Assembly (NCBI GenBank): GCA_035772735.1
Contig: JASDFA010000010.1
Coordinates: 179,019,501 to 179,083,500 of the forward strand
Direction: 5' to 3'
Origin: Datura wrightii
Lineage: Eukaryota; Streptophyta; Magnoliopsida; Solanales; Solanaceae
Length of the DNA: 64,000 bases
Shown one piece after another: positions 25,564 to 38,417 of the stretch; the stretch's first letter is position 1; every line of letters begins with the position of its first letter. The notes beneath the pieces are model-generated. The model worked only from the letters and a program-made list of their open reading frames with translations, was not told where the DNA came from and made no database searches. The position numbers and the translations under genes were made by a program.

Positions 25564-26918
25564 TATGCCAAGTTTGTTTTGCTCAATGTATCGGCTCATC
25601 CAGCTACTTGAGCAAGGACCTACCATGAAATAGTGCGAGTAATTTTGTATATACGCTAATCGGAATATGAGAGAAAGCAATATATCCAACAATCTATTCT
25701 CCACTCAAATTTTGAATTATTAATATTCTTTTTATAGTAAGCCGTGTTTAATTTTCTTTTGTATTTAACCAAAAATTTTACTTAATTTGTTTTGGTAAAT
25801 ATTTTTTAATTTAAGTAGGTTTTTGTTTTTGAAAAATAATTTTAAAGAACTTTTTTGGACAATTAAGTTCCAACTATATATGTGTGGCGGAAATTAAGAT
25901 GGGGAAGTTGACACAAAATCGACTGTTGAGATTTCAAATTGGAGGTTCTAAAAATTGTAATGCGACACCATGTTAGAGATGTCCTTTTAATAGCAGGTCC
26001 ATTCAACTATTTGGGCTCTTTCCAAAATAGTGACGTATTGGGCTATAATCCTATTGACAGAAAAGGAAAGATCTCGTGTCTTCTCTTTACTATCCTTGGG
26101 CCTTAGCACTTTAATTTCATGAAGTGGGCTATCTTGTCTGGCCTATAACCGGAGCGCAAGGCGTTCTCTCCCTCTTCTTTTCTTAAATTGTTTTTTCTTA
26201 ATGATTTTCTTTCTTTTACTTAAACATATGGTATGATTTACTTTCTCTAACAATATCATATGTATTTTTTAATCAGGTAGTAAGAACAAGACACATGGGA
26301 AAATAATTTTTTAATATGACATGATATAGTTTGCAGATTCAGTCACACCCATAAGTTTTGGTCCTTTTAAGTCATATATTTGTCTTAAAGAAATCTATTA
26401 AAATTTTAAATTTATAAACTTTAAATTTTATCTCTGCGTGTAGTGACATGTTAATAAGGAGAGAATGAGATTTATGAGATTTTTACGGAGTTTTTTATTT
26501 TCTGAGTCAAAAAGTTATAATTTAGATGATTTGTTACAAAAAAGAAGAAAAAGAAAACTTTAGTATATGATTTTCATAACTCGAATGGTCATCCAAGAAT
26601 TAAATCTCTTTTTCCTTGTTGAGATTAGTAGAGCACAAACTTTGAAAAGCAGAAGAAGTGAAATACTGAAATATACTAATTTTTCTCATTATCAGGAACT
26701 CTGAATTTATGAACGGTAGGTAAACAGAACATAGAAGGAATGCTAGTACTAGTCTAAAGCCAAAATCTTAAAAAAAGCTTAAAAAGATAATCTTGATAAA
26801 GCTCTCGAGAAAAAGGAGGAGGGGAAGAATCCACGAGGCGAGTGTTCTCGAAGAGAAAATCGTGATGTAAAAAGCGTGAGGAGAATTCGAAACTCTATGA
26901 CTAAAGCAACAAATTGAC
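25564..26918. other. Intergenic DNA and probable 3' UTR of the laccase gene
   Basis: The right-hand few hundred bases presumably contain the laccase 3' untranslated region. No other gene is supported. A 72-codon minus-strand frame at 26768-26986 overlaps the laccase end in a different frame and is a shadow. Confidence 0.4.
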
Positions 26919-29571
26919 TCAACATCTGGGAAAATCATGAGGAGGTGGAAGCAAGAACTGAGAAGGATGTTGACCACTTTGAACAATCAATCCCATAGCA
27001 AGACCCCATGAAGTATGTTCCTCCAGATGACAATGTATGAACCAAACTCCTGGATTATCTGCTATTAGTCTAATTGCAGCCCACCCTCCAACAGGAACAC
27101 CCACTGTGTTCCTCTCAGGTGGATCAACCACATTATAATGTTTCGGATCGCGATCCACATCATAATTTCCAAATCCCCTGCCCACAATGAAGAAATTATG
27201 ACCATGTACATGAATTGGATGATTTTCTGGATTTAAAAAGCTCGTGTCTTGTAGCACGATCTCTAGTCTCGTGCCATATGGCACGACCAAGATCCTAGTA
27301 CCAAATTCAGTGTTCAAATTCTCGGATAATGGGTCCACCCCTGTATAGTTAAAAGGATGAGGAGGTCTTTCAGGGAAACTGGAGAACATGGTAGTGGATA
27401 AGTTCCTGTACTGACATTCCAAGATTGACATTGAAGGCCTAACAAATGACTGATTGTTCATTGATGCAAAGAATTTCTTGTTTTTAAATCCCTTGCAGGT
27501 CTGGTTAACAGGACAATCTTGAAGATTAAGGCTAATAGTAGTAATCACTCTCCTGTCTATTATTTTAGGCACATTGCATGGGTACTCAGGTGATCCTAAG
27601 CTTCGAAGTTTCTTGGCGAATTTGGTGGCAAATGGGGTATCTTCCATTTGGGGTAAATTGGAAGGCAAAGTAAAAGATTTAACAGGGGTTTTGGTAAATT
27701 TTGCATTTGGGACTCTGTATTTAAGGAAACCAATTGTGGTGGAATTATCGAATGGAAAGACTGATGTAAGATAAGGCCTGGCCGCCATAACAAACATTCC
27801 TGTGGAATCGGGGACTTGATTTGCAGTGACTAAGACATTGGTTGTCTGACCAGGGGTCACCATTATGGCTTTTGTTGTAAAAGGTTTTGTGTAAACAGCA
27901 TCGATTTCGACTACTGTTAATGTATGGTTTGCCACAGCAAAAAAGAGTTCATCGTTTAGTGCTGCATTGATGATCCTAAGCAAGTATGTCTTGCCCATCT
28001 CAATTGTCCGAATGAATGTATCTGCAACACCTAAGGCCATAATGACGAACACAAACAAAAAGAGGAGACAATTAGTCAATTAGATACTATTGCAAAATTA
28101 AACTAGTGAGTAACTCGTCCAATTTGCCCGAGTTTAATCGGGTTGGTTTGTGATATATTTATCAACTTTGATCTAACGCGTTAAATCCAAAATGACCTGT
28201 TAAATTATTGGGTCAAAATAGTTTAATCCAACCTGTCAAATGCAACATATAGAACCAAACATACAAAATAAGATTCGAAGATCGATAAGTATGCAAATTT
28301 GGAAGAACTTAAGCTAATAAGTTAAAGAAAACTACATTAGCTTCTTTTTCTAAAAAAAAAAAAGGGTTAGGCATGATTATCTTGAGCGATTTATATTATG
28401 ATCTGTTATGTGACTATCTCAATCAAATTCATATTTATCCAAGCAAGCCTAAATATGAACATGTTATATCATGACTCGTCTGTTGATTTAATTAGCTTTA
28501 ACCGGTCCAAATTTGACACAATTCATCAATTTAACACCTCTAGACACAACTATCTTGAATTTAGGCTTGGGTTTGATTTTCTTACCTTTATTTGAACAAG
28601 GATATGAGGGCCCTGGCAAGCCATTGATGGTGTAAGCATCAGAAGAATTAGGACCACTTCCATATAATTTCATTTCATTTTCTATATCTTCGATTTCTCC
28701 ATTCCACCACTCACCTATTAATCAACATTGTAATACATGTCTCAATAGCACGCAATTTTAATGATGCTAAAAAAATACTGTACATTTATTATTTTCATAG
28801 TTAATTAGTACCAAAGACTATGGGGATTTCAGCTTCAACAGGGGCTGATGAAAATGGATAAGGTCGCATGCGAGGGTAGATGATAAAAGCACCATAGACG
28901 GTGGCGCGTTGCCAGGAGAGATGAGCATGCCACCATAAGGTACCCCTTTGGTTAATAATGGTGAATTTGTAAGTGTAGGTTCCTCCTGGAACTATTGGGC
29001 ATTGAGTTATATATGCCGGTCCATCTGCCCAACCACTTCTTAGCTGCCGTACTCCATGCCTATATATGCACGTTCAAATTGCTAAAATGTCACAAGTAGC
29101 TGATTTGGAGATGAGTTATGCAGATATTAAATTTAAAAAATCATATTTGGTAGCTAGCTGATATCTCTAACTAGCTACCAAACGACTCCTTACTAGTCAA
29201 AATATTTTGTGAATATACATAATTATACCAGTGGATAGTAGTGTTCCAGGGACTCCTGTTGGTAACTTTGACCTCCACATTGTCACCTTCATGAACAGAA
29301 ATGGTTGGTCCTGGATACTTGCCGTTGACTGTTAGCAATTGTTTAGTATGACACAAACGTTTTACATTCTTCCTTTCTATCTGAAAAATAATTAAAACAA
29401 ACACATATCACTTGTCAGAAATTTAGCTAATTACGTACTCTTAAATTTGACAGGCTAAGTACTTACGTTGTATGAGAAACGTCTAATAATTTGGGAGGAT
29501 GAAGATGACTTAACCAAGAAAAATGCTACTGTTAGTAGTCCAATTACTAATAACTGGTAGCGATTAACCAT
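26919..29571 (-). CDS. Laccase (multicopper oxidase), 5 exons
   Basis: Secreted blue copper oxidase that oxidises phenolics such as monolignols or flavonoids in the cell wall with reduction of O2 to water. Exons on the minus strand: 29571-29467, 29380-29229, 29059-28812, 28714-28586, 28021-26919; all GT-AG, spliced 1,737 nt, 578 aa. A signal peptide (MVNRYQLLVIGLLTVAFFLV) leads. Copper ligands are intact: IHWHG (His85, His87), WWHAHLSW (His130, His132), HPIHVHGHNF (His479, His482, His484) and FIHCHLEEHTSWGLAMG (His541, Cys542, His543, His547). Leu occupies the axial type-1 position ten residues after Cys542. Many N-glycosylation sequons are present. The last exon is 1.1 kb. The closest subclass may be LAC7/14/15-like, but I cannot settle it without an alignment. 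Confidence 0.94.
28022..28585 (-). other. Laccase intron 4, with MITE-like debris
   Basis: The largest intron of the laccase gene (564 bp). The middle (about 28120-28260) has GGGTTGGTTTGTGATATATT and repeated tracts of the sort found in Solanaceae hAT-type MITEs, but I could not pair its ends. Confidence 0.3.
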
Positions 29572-29691
29572 TTGGTTAATTAATTACCAGAGTGTTAATT
29601 AAGAATCAAGAGAACTTCAATTTTATGCCTTCAAAATTCTTCTTGATTCTCCCCAACTTATTAATGCTATAAGCCAGCACACTAATTAAAG

Positions 29692-29699
29692 TATTTATA
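29692..29699 (-). promoter_or_regulatory. Candidate TATA box of the laccase gene
   Basis: TATAAATA on the minus strand, about 121 bases upstream of the ATG, with AT-rich sequence around it. It is the best match in the near promoter. Confidence 0.5.
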
Positions 29700-31740
29700 G
29701 GTCAAATATATTCATTATAATTATTTTTTTATTAATTTCATTCTTACGGTTGAGAGATTTGCTTTTTTTCCCTTTTCTGACTTTTAAGATTTTTTTATTT
29801 AAGTTTGATCAGTAAGAAAAGGACTAAGAAGAAAAGCTAATTTGAGCCTAGCTACTAGTCGGAATTTGTCTGCAGTTTTGGCTGCTAACTAGGGTGAGCG
29901 TTCAGATTGGTTATGAAAATTTTAATTTAAAATTTTATAGATGTCGTATTTAAGAAATTATAATTCAAATAAAATCAAATTGGAAATTTTTATATTTGAT
30001 TTGAACATTTTGAATTTTTTATTTTGATTTTTGAGTCTTTAAGACAGTTCATAATAATTAATAACTTTAATTTATTGAATAGTTTGCTTCTTATAATGTA
30101 TAGTTTCTTATAATTAACAAGGATTGAGATTATCCTGCTGTTCATGTCATGTAATTCTATATTGAACTCAATACTATAATGGATAGCGTCGTAGAATACT
30201 AATATATTGAAACCTTTGAAAATTAAATTTATTAGTGTCAGACACATACAATATAGATAGAACGGTATATAATATATAAAAAAATTCAAATTTTCATTAC
30301 CATTGTACTCGCATATTCAATTGCAATATAGATATATGACTTAATGAAAGGGACATTCAACACGTAGAAAGTGACCGTTAAATTTGATAAGTTCACAAAT
30401 TGGTTGATTTTTTTGTAAAATTCAAAATAAAAAACAAGAAACCGCTGCACTTAAAAATAAAATTGAATCTATTTACACTGCATGGAAGGACTTGGTTACT
30501 TTAGTGCCATGGCCTTTTTTTTCCTTTTTAAAATACGATACGAATATAAATTAGTCCGTTCAATAAATTTTAAATAATTAAAAGAATACAAGAAAGTTAA
30601 AAATTGAATTGGTCATGAGGTGTGGCTAATAGTGTTGAAGGAATTTTAGTTTTTGTCTTCTTCTAAGCTAGGAAAAGATGCTCATGAACCGCTAATGTCA
30701 ACTAGATTACTGTTTGTCAAAATTGACCTGCACCTACTCTTAAATTGTTTTACTATTAAAAAAAAAAACTAGAATTAGCTAGAACTGAATGCGAAAAGTA
30801 TGAAAAAATATCTCATAATGTATTTAACCAGAAAATAGATTATGTTCATATTGCTCAAATTCAGTAGTAATATTAGAAATAGTAGGATCTAGTAGGAGCT
30901 TGTCTTGGAATGCAGCCAGAAATTGTGGAAGAAAATTTAAATATTGAACAGGTAATATAATTTTCGAGTGGATCTATAGATTTAAAATTTATAAAAAAGG
31001 ATTTATAAATAAATATTATCTAACCTATGTTGCTCAAAGTTAGATGATCTTTTTCTGCATCAGAAAATCAATAAATATTAATGTCAATATGTTCATACTA
31101 AAATGTGTATTGTGTTTATATATCAATTAAGAAAATGGTCACTCTATACGATTTAACCTTCGATACTCTAAACGGTATTTGTGATCAAATTAGTCTTTTT
31201 ATATTCATAGTGCATTTTCTTTCTTTAATCGTTGAATTTCATCTTATATCATTGATAGAGTAGTTTTCTATAATTCACTTTATATCTGTTGTTGTATTAC
31301 TAATAAAAAGTAATTTAAAAAATTGCTTGATCAATGATACAAATTAAAATTGAAAAACTCTCGCTATATTTGATAATTATCCAAATTATTGATATGTTTG
31401 ACAATTAACCCTCAAACTACCATTGTTTATGAAAATTTTCCAATTATTTTTTCACCACATAAATAATTAAGACTGTATATTATAATACATAAAGATATAT
31501 TTTTTTTTAGTATTTATCAAATATGATTTTATATTACAAAATCTAGCTAATGCAGTTGTAAATGGGCTTACGATATTTCCCGAAATTTTGGGCTTCATTT
31601 ATGGAAGGTGGACATGCAACAATACAATACTAAAACTTTCTTTTATGGGCTGAATTTTCGATGCATTGAATATTACAGTTAAATGTGCTGGAAATTAACT
31701 GTAATAAAAAATAAATAAAAGAAAATGTAAATTTATTAAT
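29700..31740. other. Laccase upstream DNA, gene-poor
   Basis: AT-rich; no gene supported. At 29891 CTAGGGTGAGCGTTCAGATT resembles one end of a hAT-type MITE but I did not find its partner. The 99-codon frame at 29990-30289 is low-complexity and probably chance. Confidence 0.4.
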
Positions 31741-32389
31741 GAATTCGCGAGTACAATTTCATTATTCTCTTGATTCTTCTCTGTGATTTGAGAGCCTTCA
31801 GTAGCGTACTTCTCGAATTGTTGGATGATTTGGATTTGCTAGAGATGTATTTCAATCGCCGAAAATATTGGTTAGTGCTTTGTTACTTCAAAAAAATCTC
31901 TGGGAAAAACTCCATTGACCACTCCATGGAAGAACTATGTAGTAGATGTTGTAATTTTTTCCGATGTTTGCAGAATGCTTATTGCCAATGCTTGTTTAAG
32001 TTCCTTTGAATGTTATGTCCATCCCCTGTTTATAGTTGTAAGAAGTGGACAAGGTTGCTTATGATTGGCCAAAAGATGTCATTTTGACACTTAGAGGGTT
32101 ATGATTGATTTTTGAATTTGACTGGAACTACCACATCATTTCCACACGTGGTGTCATCTTATTGGTCTTGAATTTGACTAAGATGTCAAGTCATCGTGAC
32201 ACGTGGCATGGATTTGAACCCCAAAGTGTAATGGTCCTTCTTGAATTTATTAAAATGGACTAATTAATTTGTAAAGTCCAAATTAATTAATCAATTCAAA
32301 TGAACATAAATTAAATCTAAAATTTATATGAATTTTAACCTGATAAAATTTATATTCTATAATTTTTTATTTATAAAATAGATATAATG
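31741..32389. other. Unclassified less AT-rich block, possibly transposon remnant
   Basis: This stretch has mixed composition (for example TCGTGACACGTGGCATGGAT) and a 79-codon plus-strand frame without recognisable motif. It could be part of an old LTR. No boundaries or target duplication are visible, so I leave it unassigned. Confidence 0.3.
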
Positions 32390-32905
32390 AATTTTAAAAT
32401 TAATATGTATAGAATCGTATTTTAATAAATGGAACGAGCACAATTTTATGATAAATATAACTATTTTGAAGGTGTGCTTTTCATTCATAGGGTCTAAAGT
32501 TGTGGTATCAATTGGTCTTCTTAAATATTTTTAGATCATTACATGTTCTACTGTATGACATGGGTACAACAACTCTCATGCTAAATTTTAAAGTATCAAT
32601 ATGTAGACACTCATATTTTAGTAAATGGAATAGATATAATTTATGGCAAATTTAACTATTATTTTAGTGAATTGAATAGGTGTAGTTTATGATAAAGATA
32701 ACTATGTTGAAAATATGTTTTTCATTCATAGGGTCTGAAATTGATACACCAATTGGTGTTCTAAAATATTTTAAGATTATTATAGGTTCTAATATATGAA
32801 ATGGGTATAACAATTTGTATACTGAATTTTAAAATATTAATATGCATATAGTTATATATTATTAAATGAATTAAACGTAGATTATGGTAAACTTGATCAT
32901 ATCAT
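32390..32905. repeat. Tandem repeat, 241-bp unit, about 2.2 copies
   Basis: TTTTCATTCATAGGGTCT recurs at about 32480 and 32721, and the whole body between (TAAATGGAATAGATATAATT, ATGGGTACAACAACT and their variants) realigns with a 241-base shift. The first copy is preceded by a partial one. The copies are clearly diverged. Non-coding, satellite-like. Confidence 0.75.
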
Positions 32906-33092
32906 TAGATTGAATGAATGATACTATCGGTCATATTTTTTCAAAACTCTTTTTGCCAAGAGGCAAAGATAACAACGTATTTTAATGGAGTTTGAATAAA
33001 TAAGAGAGAGAGTATCATTATTTAAAAAATTAAAAAAGAGTTTAAAAAAAATAAAAAGGAGAGAGAGATACTACGTATGTATGTGCTTTCTC

Positions 33093-33636
33093 TAGGACTG
33101 CATATGAGTCGGTTCGGTTCGGTTCGATTTTGAAAGTTATCGATTTTACTTATCGGTTATCGTTTTGTTGACATGCTAAATCGTTAAGATATCAGTTAAT
33201 TGGTTATTGATCGTTATCGGTTTGGTTATCGGGTTAACCGATATGATCTCACATGAAAAATCTCATAAGTCATAAATATGTTTAGCTAGAAAAAAGTGGG
33301 TGAAAAGAGAAAAAACATATAGAACTAGCTCAACTAAAACAATCAACTTTAATTTAAATTAAAACACCAATCCCTTTACTTTTCATCGATACACACTTCA
33401 TCTTCTTGTTTGGAAACTTCATATATTGAAGCTAAAATTATAATTTAATAAATTATTATCGGATTATCAGTTAACCCGTTAAAAGAAATGGTCAAACCGA
33501 TAACCGAATCAATAACCCAATAACTTGGGATAGTAAATCGATAATCAAACCATTAAACCAACAACCCAAGTCACTGATCTAATAACTCAATTATCAATTT
33601 GGGTTATTGGTTTAACCGTTAATTTGCACACCCCTA
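33093..33636. mobile_element. hAT-type MITE upstream of the PPR gene
   Basis: The left end TAGGACTGCATATGAGTCGG and the right end in reverse complement TAGGGGTGTGCAAATTAACG are related inverted repeats. The interior is rich in 'cggttcggttcgg' on the left and 'accgataaccgaa' on the right, typical of hAT-related MITEs of plants. The flanks are GCTTTCTC and GCTTTTCC, an 8-bp near-identical target duplication. The element is 544 bp and ends 206 bp before the PPR start codon. Confidence 0.7.
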
Positions 33637-33842
33637 GCTTTTCCCCATTCGTAATAGGATTCTTGGGGGGGTGGGCCGGGCCGAATTTGTATGGCAGTCA
33701 GTAGTTGTTAGCCCAAGATGGATTTTTTTGGGCTCAAGACGACCCATCATCTGATCAGTGGACGTGCAACTACCTCCCGCCAAAGTAAGGAGAATTTGAA
33801 AATAATGGTGTGCATGTTTAGACTGATTATACGAGATTCAAA

Positions 33843-36459
33843 ATGCGCTTCAGAAGATTGCACAGCACTTGTCCGCGATCACTGGTGAACGAACCGGCCA
33901 TCCATCTCAAAGCAGAGTTGCCACGCAGCAAACATCCCAAATTACCCGGCGGTAAACCACCGGTGAAGGCTGCAAAAGTCATTAGCTCGGATATAGTGCA
34001 ATGGAACAGGTCTATCACCCAACACATGCGACAAGGAGAATGCGATTCCGCATTGCGCATATTCAACTCCATGCCTTCCAAGTCCTGTGTATCATGGAAT
34101 GCAATGATTTCCGGGTACCTGTTGAATAGCAGATTGGACCTCGCTCAGAAGCTGTTTGACGAAATGCCTCTGCGAGACTTGGTATCCTGGAACATTATGC
34201 TTAGTGGGTACATCAAGAATAAGAATTTTGGGGCAGCTAGGATGTTGTTTGATCAAATGCCTGATAGAGATGTAGTGTCGTGGAATGCATTGCTTTCCGG
34301 GTATGCCCAGAATGGGTACGTTGATGATGCTAGAAGGATCTTTCTCATGATGCCCGTGAAGAATGAGATCTCTTGGAATGGAATGCTGGCGACATATGTT
34401 CAGAACGGGAGGATTGAGGAGGCCATAAAATTGTTTGAGTCAAAGGACAATTGGCCGCTGGTTTCTTGGAATTGCTTGCTGGGTGGGTATTTGAAAAAGA
34501 GGATGCTGTCCGAGGCAAAAGTGCTTTTCGATAGAATGCCTGTCAAGGATCAGGTCTCATGGAACACAATAATATCTTGTTATGCCCAGAATGATAATTT
34601 GGAGGAAGCTAGGAAGTTATTCGATGAGTCCCCTATTAAAGATGTGTTTACATGGACTTCGATGCTTTCTGGTTATGTACAGAGTGGGATGGTAGATGAG
34701 GCTAGGAGGATCTTCGATGAGATGCCAGAGAAGAATGAAGTTTCATGGAATGCAATGATTGCAGGATATGTGCAGTCTAATAGGATGGATTTGGCAAGGG
34801 AATTCTTCGAGGCAATGCCTTGTAAGAATATCAGCTCTTGGAATACAATGATAACAGGTTATGCTCAAAATGGGGATATCGTGAGTGCCAGAAGTTTATT
34901 TCATTGTATGCCTAATCGTGATTGCATCTCTTGGGCAGCAATTATTGCTGGATATGCTCAAAGTGGAAGTAGTGAGGAGGCATTGCGCATGTTTGTTGAA
35001 ATGAAGAAAGATGGCGGGAGGATAAATAGGTCAGCATTTACTTGCATTTTGAGTACATCTGCTGACGTTGCTGCCTTTGAGTTTGGAAAGCAAATACATG
35101 GACAACTCGTCAAGGCTGGATATTACTCTGGGTGCTATGCTGGTAATGCACTCCTATCAATGTACTGTAAGTGTGGAAGTATTGACGAGGCATATGACGT
35201 GTTCAAGGAAATAGCGGACAAGGATGCTGTCTCTTGGAACACAATGATCATTGGTTATGCAAGGCATGGTTTTGGCAAACATGCTCTTAGACAATTCGAA
35301 TCAATGAAAGAGGCGGGTATCAGACCTGATGATGTTACCATGGTAAATATTGATACATTTTTAATTATTCAAGGTTATTGTAAAACTGCTTTTGCATTAA
35401 TGAATCTGTTCAAAACTACTTCATCCCTAATTGCTTAATGCAATTGTATGTAAAGATTTCTCCCATGTGTTTTGGGTTTCCTCTTGTGTTTTCCATTATT
35501 TCTTGTTGAACAGCCACGGAGTTATACACTAAAGAGACCAAGCATCATTTGATATTGGGTTTTGCATAGTCTTTGTTCTCAGTACTTCCCGCTTATGCGC
35601 ATTCAATGAATATACAGTTATTTAGGTTTCATTTTTCATTTGCTTTTTATAGGTTGGTGTATTGTCTGCTTGCGGCCATACCGGCTTGATTGACAAGGGC
35701 ATGGAATACTTTTACTCAATGGGCCGAGATTTTGGAATAACAACAAATCCCAGGCATTATACTTGCATGATTGACCTTCTGGGTCGAGCTGGGCGATTGG
35801 ATGATGCTCAAAATCTAATGAAGGATATGCCTTGTGAACCAGATGCTGCAACTTGGGGTGCTCTCCTTGGGGCAAGTAGGATTCACGGAAACACTGAATT
35901 AGGAGAAAAGGCTGCTGAAATGATTTTCAGATTAGAGCCTTGGAATGCAGGGATGTATGTCCTTCTTTCAAATTTATATGCAGCTTCTGGCAGATGGCGT
36001 GACGTTAGCAAGATGAGATTACAAATGAGGGATACAGGTGTAAAGAAAATGCCTGGTTACAGCTGGGTTGAGGTGCAAAATCAGATACATCTTTTTTCGG
36101 TTGGTGATACCATGCATCCAGACAGCAAGAGAATATATGCTTTCTTGGAAGAGTTAGAATTACTAATGAAGCAGGAGGGTTATGTATCTGCCACTAAATT
36201 GGTCCTGCATGATGTGGATGAAGAGGAGAAGGTGCACATGCTCAAGTATCATAGCGAAAAATTAGCCGTTGCCTTTGCAATTCTAAATGTACCATCTGGG
36301 AGACCAATTCGTGTGATGAAAAATTTAAGGGTTTGTGGAGATTGTCATACTGCAATCAAACTCATATCAAAGATTGTGGGTAGATTGATAATTGTTCGGG
36401 ATAATAACCGTTTTCATCACTTCAGTAAAGGTGTTTGTACCTGTGGAGACTATTGGTAG
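33843..36459 (+). CDS. PLS-DYW pentatricopeptide repeat protein (At4g02750-like), 2 exons
   Basis: Predicted organellar RNA C-to-U editing factor. Exons: 33843-35342 and 35653-36459, joined in frame through a 310-bp GT-AG intron (ATG|GTAAAT ... TATAG|GTTGGT) to give 768 aa. The N terminus MRFRRLHSTCPRSLVNEP is basic and Ser/Arg-rich, fitting a plastid or mitochondrial transit peptide. From about residue 50 come serial P/L/S repeats (VSWNAMISGYLLNSRLDLAQ, VSWNTIISCYAQNDNLEEAR and others). The E/E+ region follows (GYSWVEVQNQIHLFSVGDTM), then the DYW deaminase domain with the HSE zinc/catalytic motif (YHSEKLAVAFAIL), CGDCH and the final CGDYW. Without splicing, exon 1 reads into a stop at codon 532 and loses the whole E/DYW part. 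Related genes in this subfamily are usually intronless, which makes the intron notable. Confidence 0.92.
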
Positions 36460-37857
36460 TACTAGAGTGTGAAAGTTACCAATTAGATCTTAGCCGCTGT
36501 AGTATTTTGCTATTTTGTTGGCCATCTCCATAACTGTTGAGGATTTACTGTAGTAATTGCACAGGGGGAATCAAAGCATGAACACTTTCTTTTTAGTTCT
36601 TCCTCTATCCATGATACATGAGAAACTTTTATCTGAAGCAACAGCACAGAAGAGGGATAACCCCTTTCTTGTTGTTTGGTGAATTTGGTGCATATAATCT
36701 ATTATCTCCTCATTGATGTTGGTAAAAGGAGAAACGCTGAGATATATGGCCCATAATCCTTGCACTTAAGCACCACAGAACAAAAGGAGTAGTAGTTTCC
36801 TTTAGTTTATCAGAGATCTGATAGTCAGAATAGAGTCAGGTGAACTTTTAGGAGGGGTTTAGCTGTTGTGCCTCTAAAATAAGTCAAGTACCACTTCAGG
36901 AGTTCTTTGGTCCTCTGATCTCTGGTGAGAGATTCTCGACTGGCTCATTCTACCTGTCCGGCCCAAACGCAAGACTGTGACTCTTTGTCGGGTATCATTA
37001 ACCATTCATCTGCTCTACACTTAGCTTGCTGACTGATTACCTGATTCTTTGAGCCCCACTAGCTAAGCGGTAATGATAGCGGAACTCTCCTCAAAATCTG
37101 CTAGCTACCAGAACTTATGCTATCTAATATTATCCTGGCCCTATGTTAACCTCATATATGGTCACGAGAAAAGTAATACATCTTTTCTGGATATGGAGAT
37201 GAGCACATGTATTAGATGACTAGACAATCACCAAACTCTGTTGTAGTTGGTACAGGTATCCTTCTGAGTTTTGAGAGCAAAAGGTAAGAAAATTTCTTTT
37301 ATCCTTGATTCCTCTTTCTACGATCAATAGGTTTCTGTGAGATTCACTTAAGATAATTATTGTTATTATGTTCAAAGCAGTGATAGCACAGTCTCTGTAA
37401 TTTATAGCTTTTGAGTTTCTGAACTAGTTACATTCAGTTTCAGGAAGAAAGGAGTTATACTTCAAGCAGACTGAACAGAATGGTGGAAAAGGCCACAGTG
37501 CCTGAAGGTAGAAAATACTTCTATCAGTTGAGCACATGGAGGTTAGACATATAAATCTACATAAATTTGTGATAGAGTAGATATAGGTCTTTTAGAAACC
37601 TGTTGCTCTTCTCTCTGCTCGGAATCTATTTTCATGATTTTATTTTTCTTTGTAATCCTTGTTTTACCAGTGAATGTTCTATTCTATTTCAATCAAAAAG
37701 TATTAAGCAGAAAATTCAGCTGAAGATTAGCAGCATATGAAACTTCTGTATCATCTAGTTTACACAGAGATGTTCGAATATTTGCAGAATAGAGTTCATG
37801 AGTTGACAGTCACCAAGTATATTCTACCTAGATCTTAAGACGGATAAAGTCCAAATA
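36460..37857. other. Convergent intergenic region between PPR and DRB genes
   Basis: Both neighbouring genes end here, so this stretch should hold two 3' untranslated regions. Composition is more balanced than elsewhere, suggesting transcribed DNA. No coding frame with recognisable motifs was found on either strand. Confidence 0.4.
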
Positions 37858-38377
37858 TCAGTTGCCAAATCTTCTCATTTTCTTCCTTCCGCAGTTGTTG
37901 GTTTTGGTTTTACGCTTTGGTCCACTTCCAGGGCCACCAACTATGCCATCAGTTTTGAAGCAAACAACTGCTCTCTGTAAATGAAGAAATATTTTATAAA
38001 TGAGCATTCCTCCCTGAACATTTACTTCATCTATAAGTCTAGATCAAATTGTACATATATTGCAAACAGCAAGGTGAGTATGTGTTTTACCTCAATGCTT
38101 GCTTTTTGGCCTTGTAAATTGCCTATTCAAAACAACATGAGATGTGACTCGACAAGTATAAACTTTTTTCAAAAAAAAGTCAGTGTCAAGATCTTCTCAC
38201 CATAGCATTTAGGCAGCATTTTTTCACTAGAACCAGTATCCTTTCTGGTTTGTATATCAGGAGGACACTTATTTTTGGACATGATGATCTGGGAAAGAGT
38301 TCCTGCATCAGTTTCTTCAAGATTTTTTAGGGGTTAGACGGAGTTCTTTTTCACAGAATATATACCTTTATAAGCAT

Positions 38378-38417
<40 letters not shown>

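Noticed and set aside
31770..32009. 79-codon plus-strand frame as a small gene
   Set aside because: No signal, domain or splice structure; could be chance in less AT-rich DNA.
33843..35438. PPR gene as a truncated 531-aa protein without DYW domain
   Set aside because: The last 31 codons do not look like PPR protein, and a GT-AG intron at 35343-35652 joins both parts in perfect frame and motif register.
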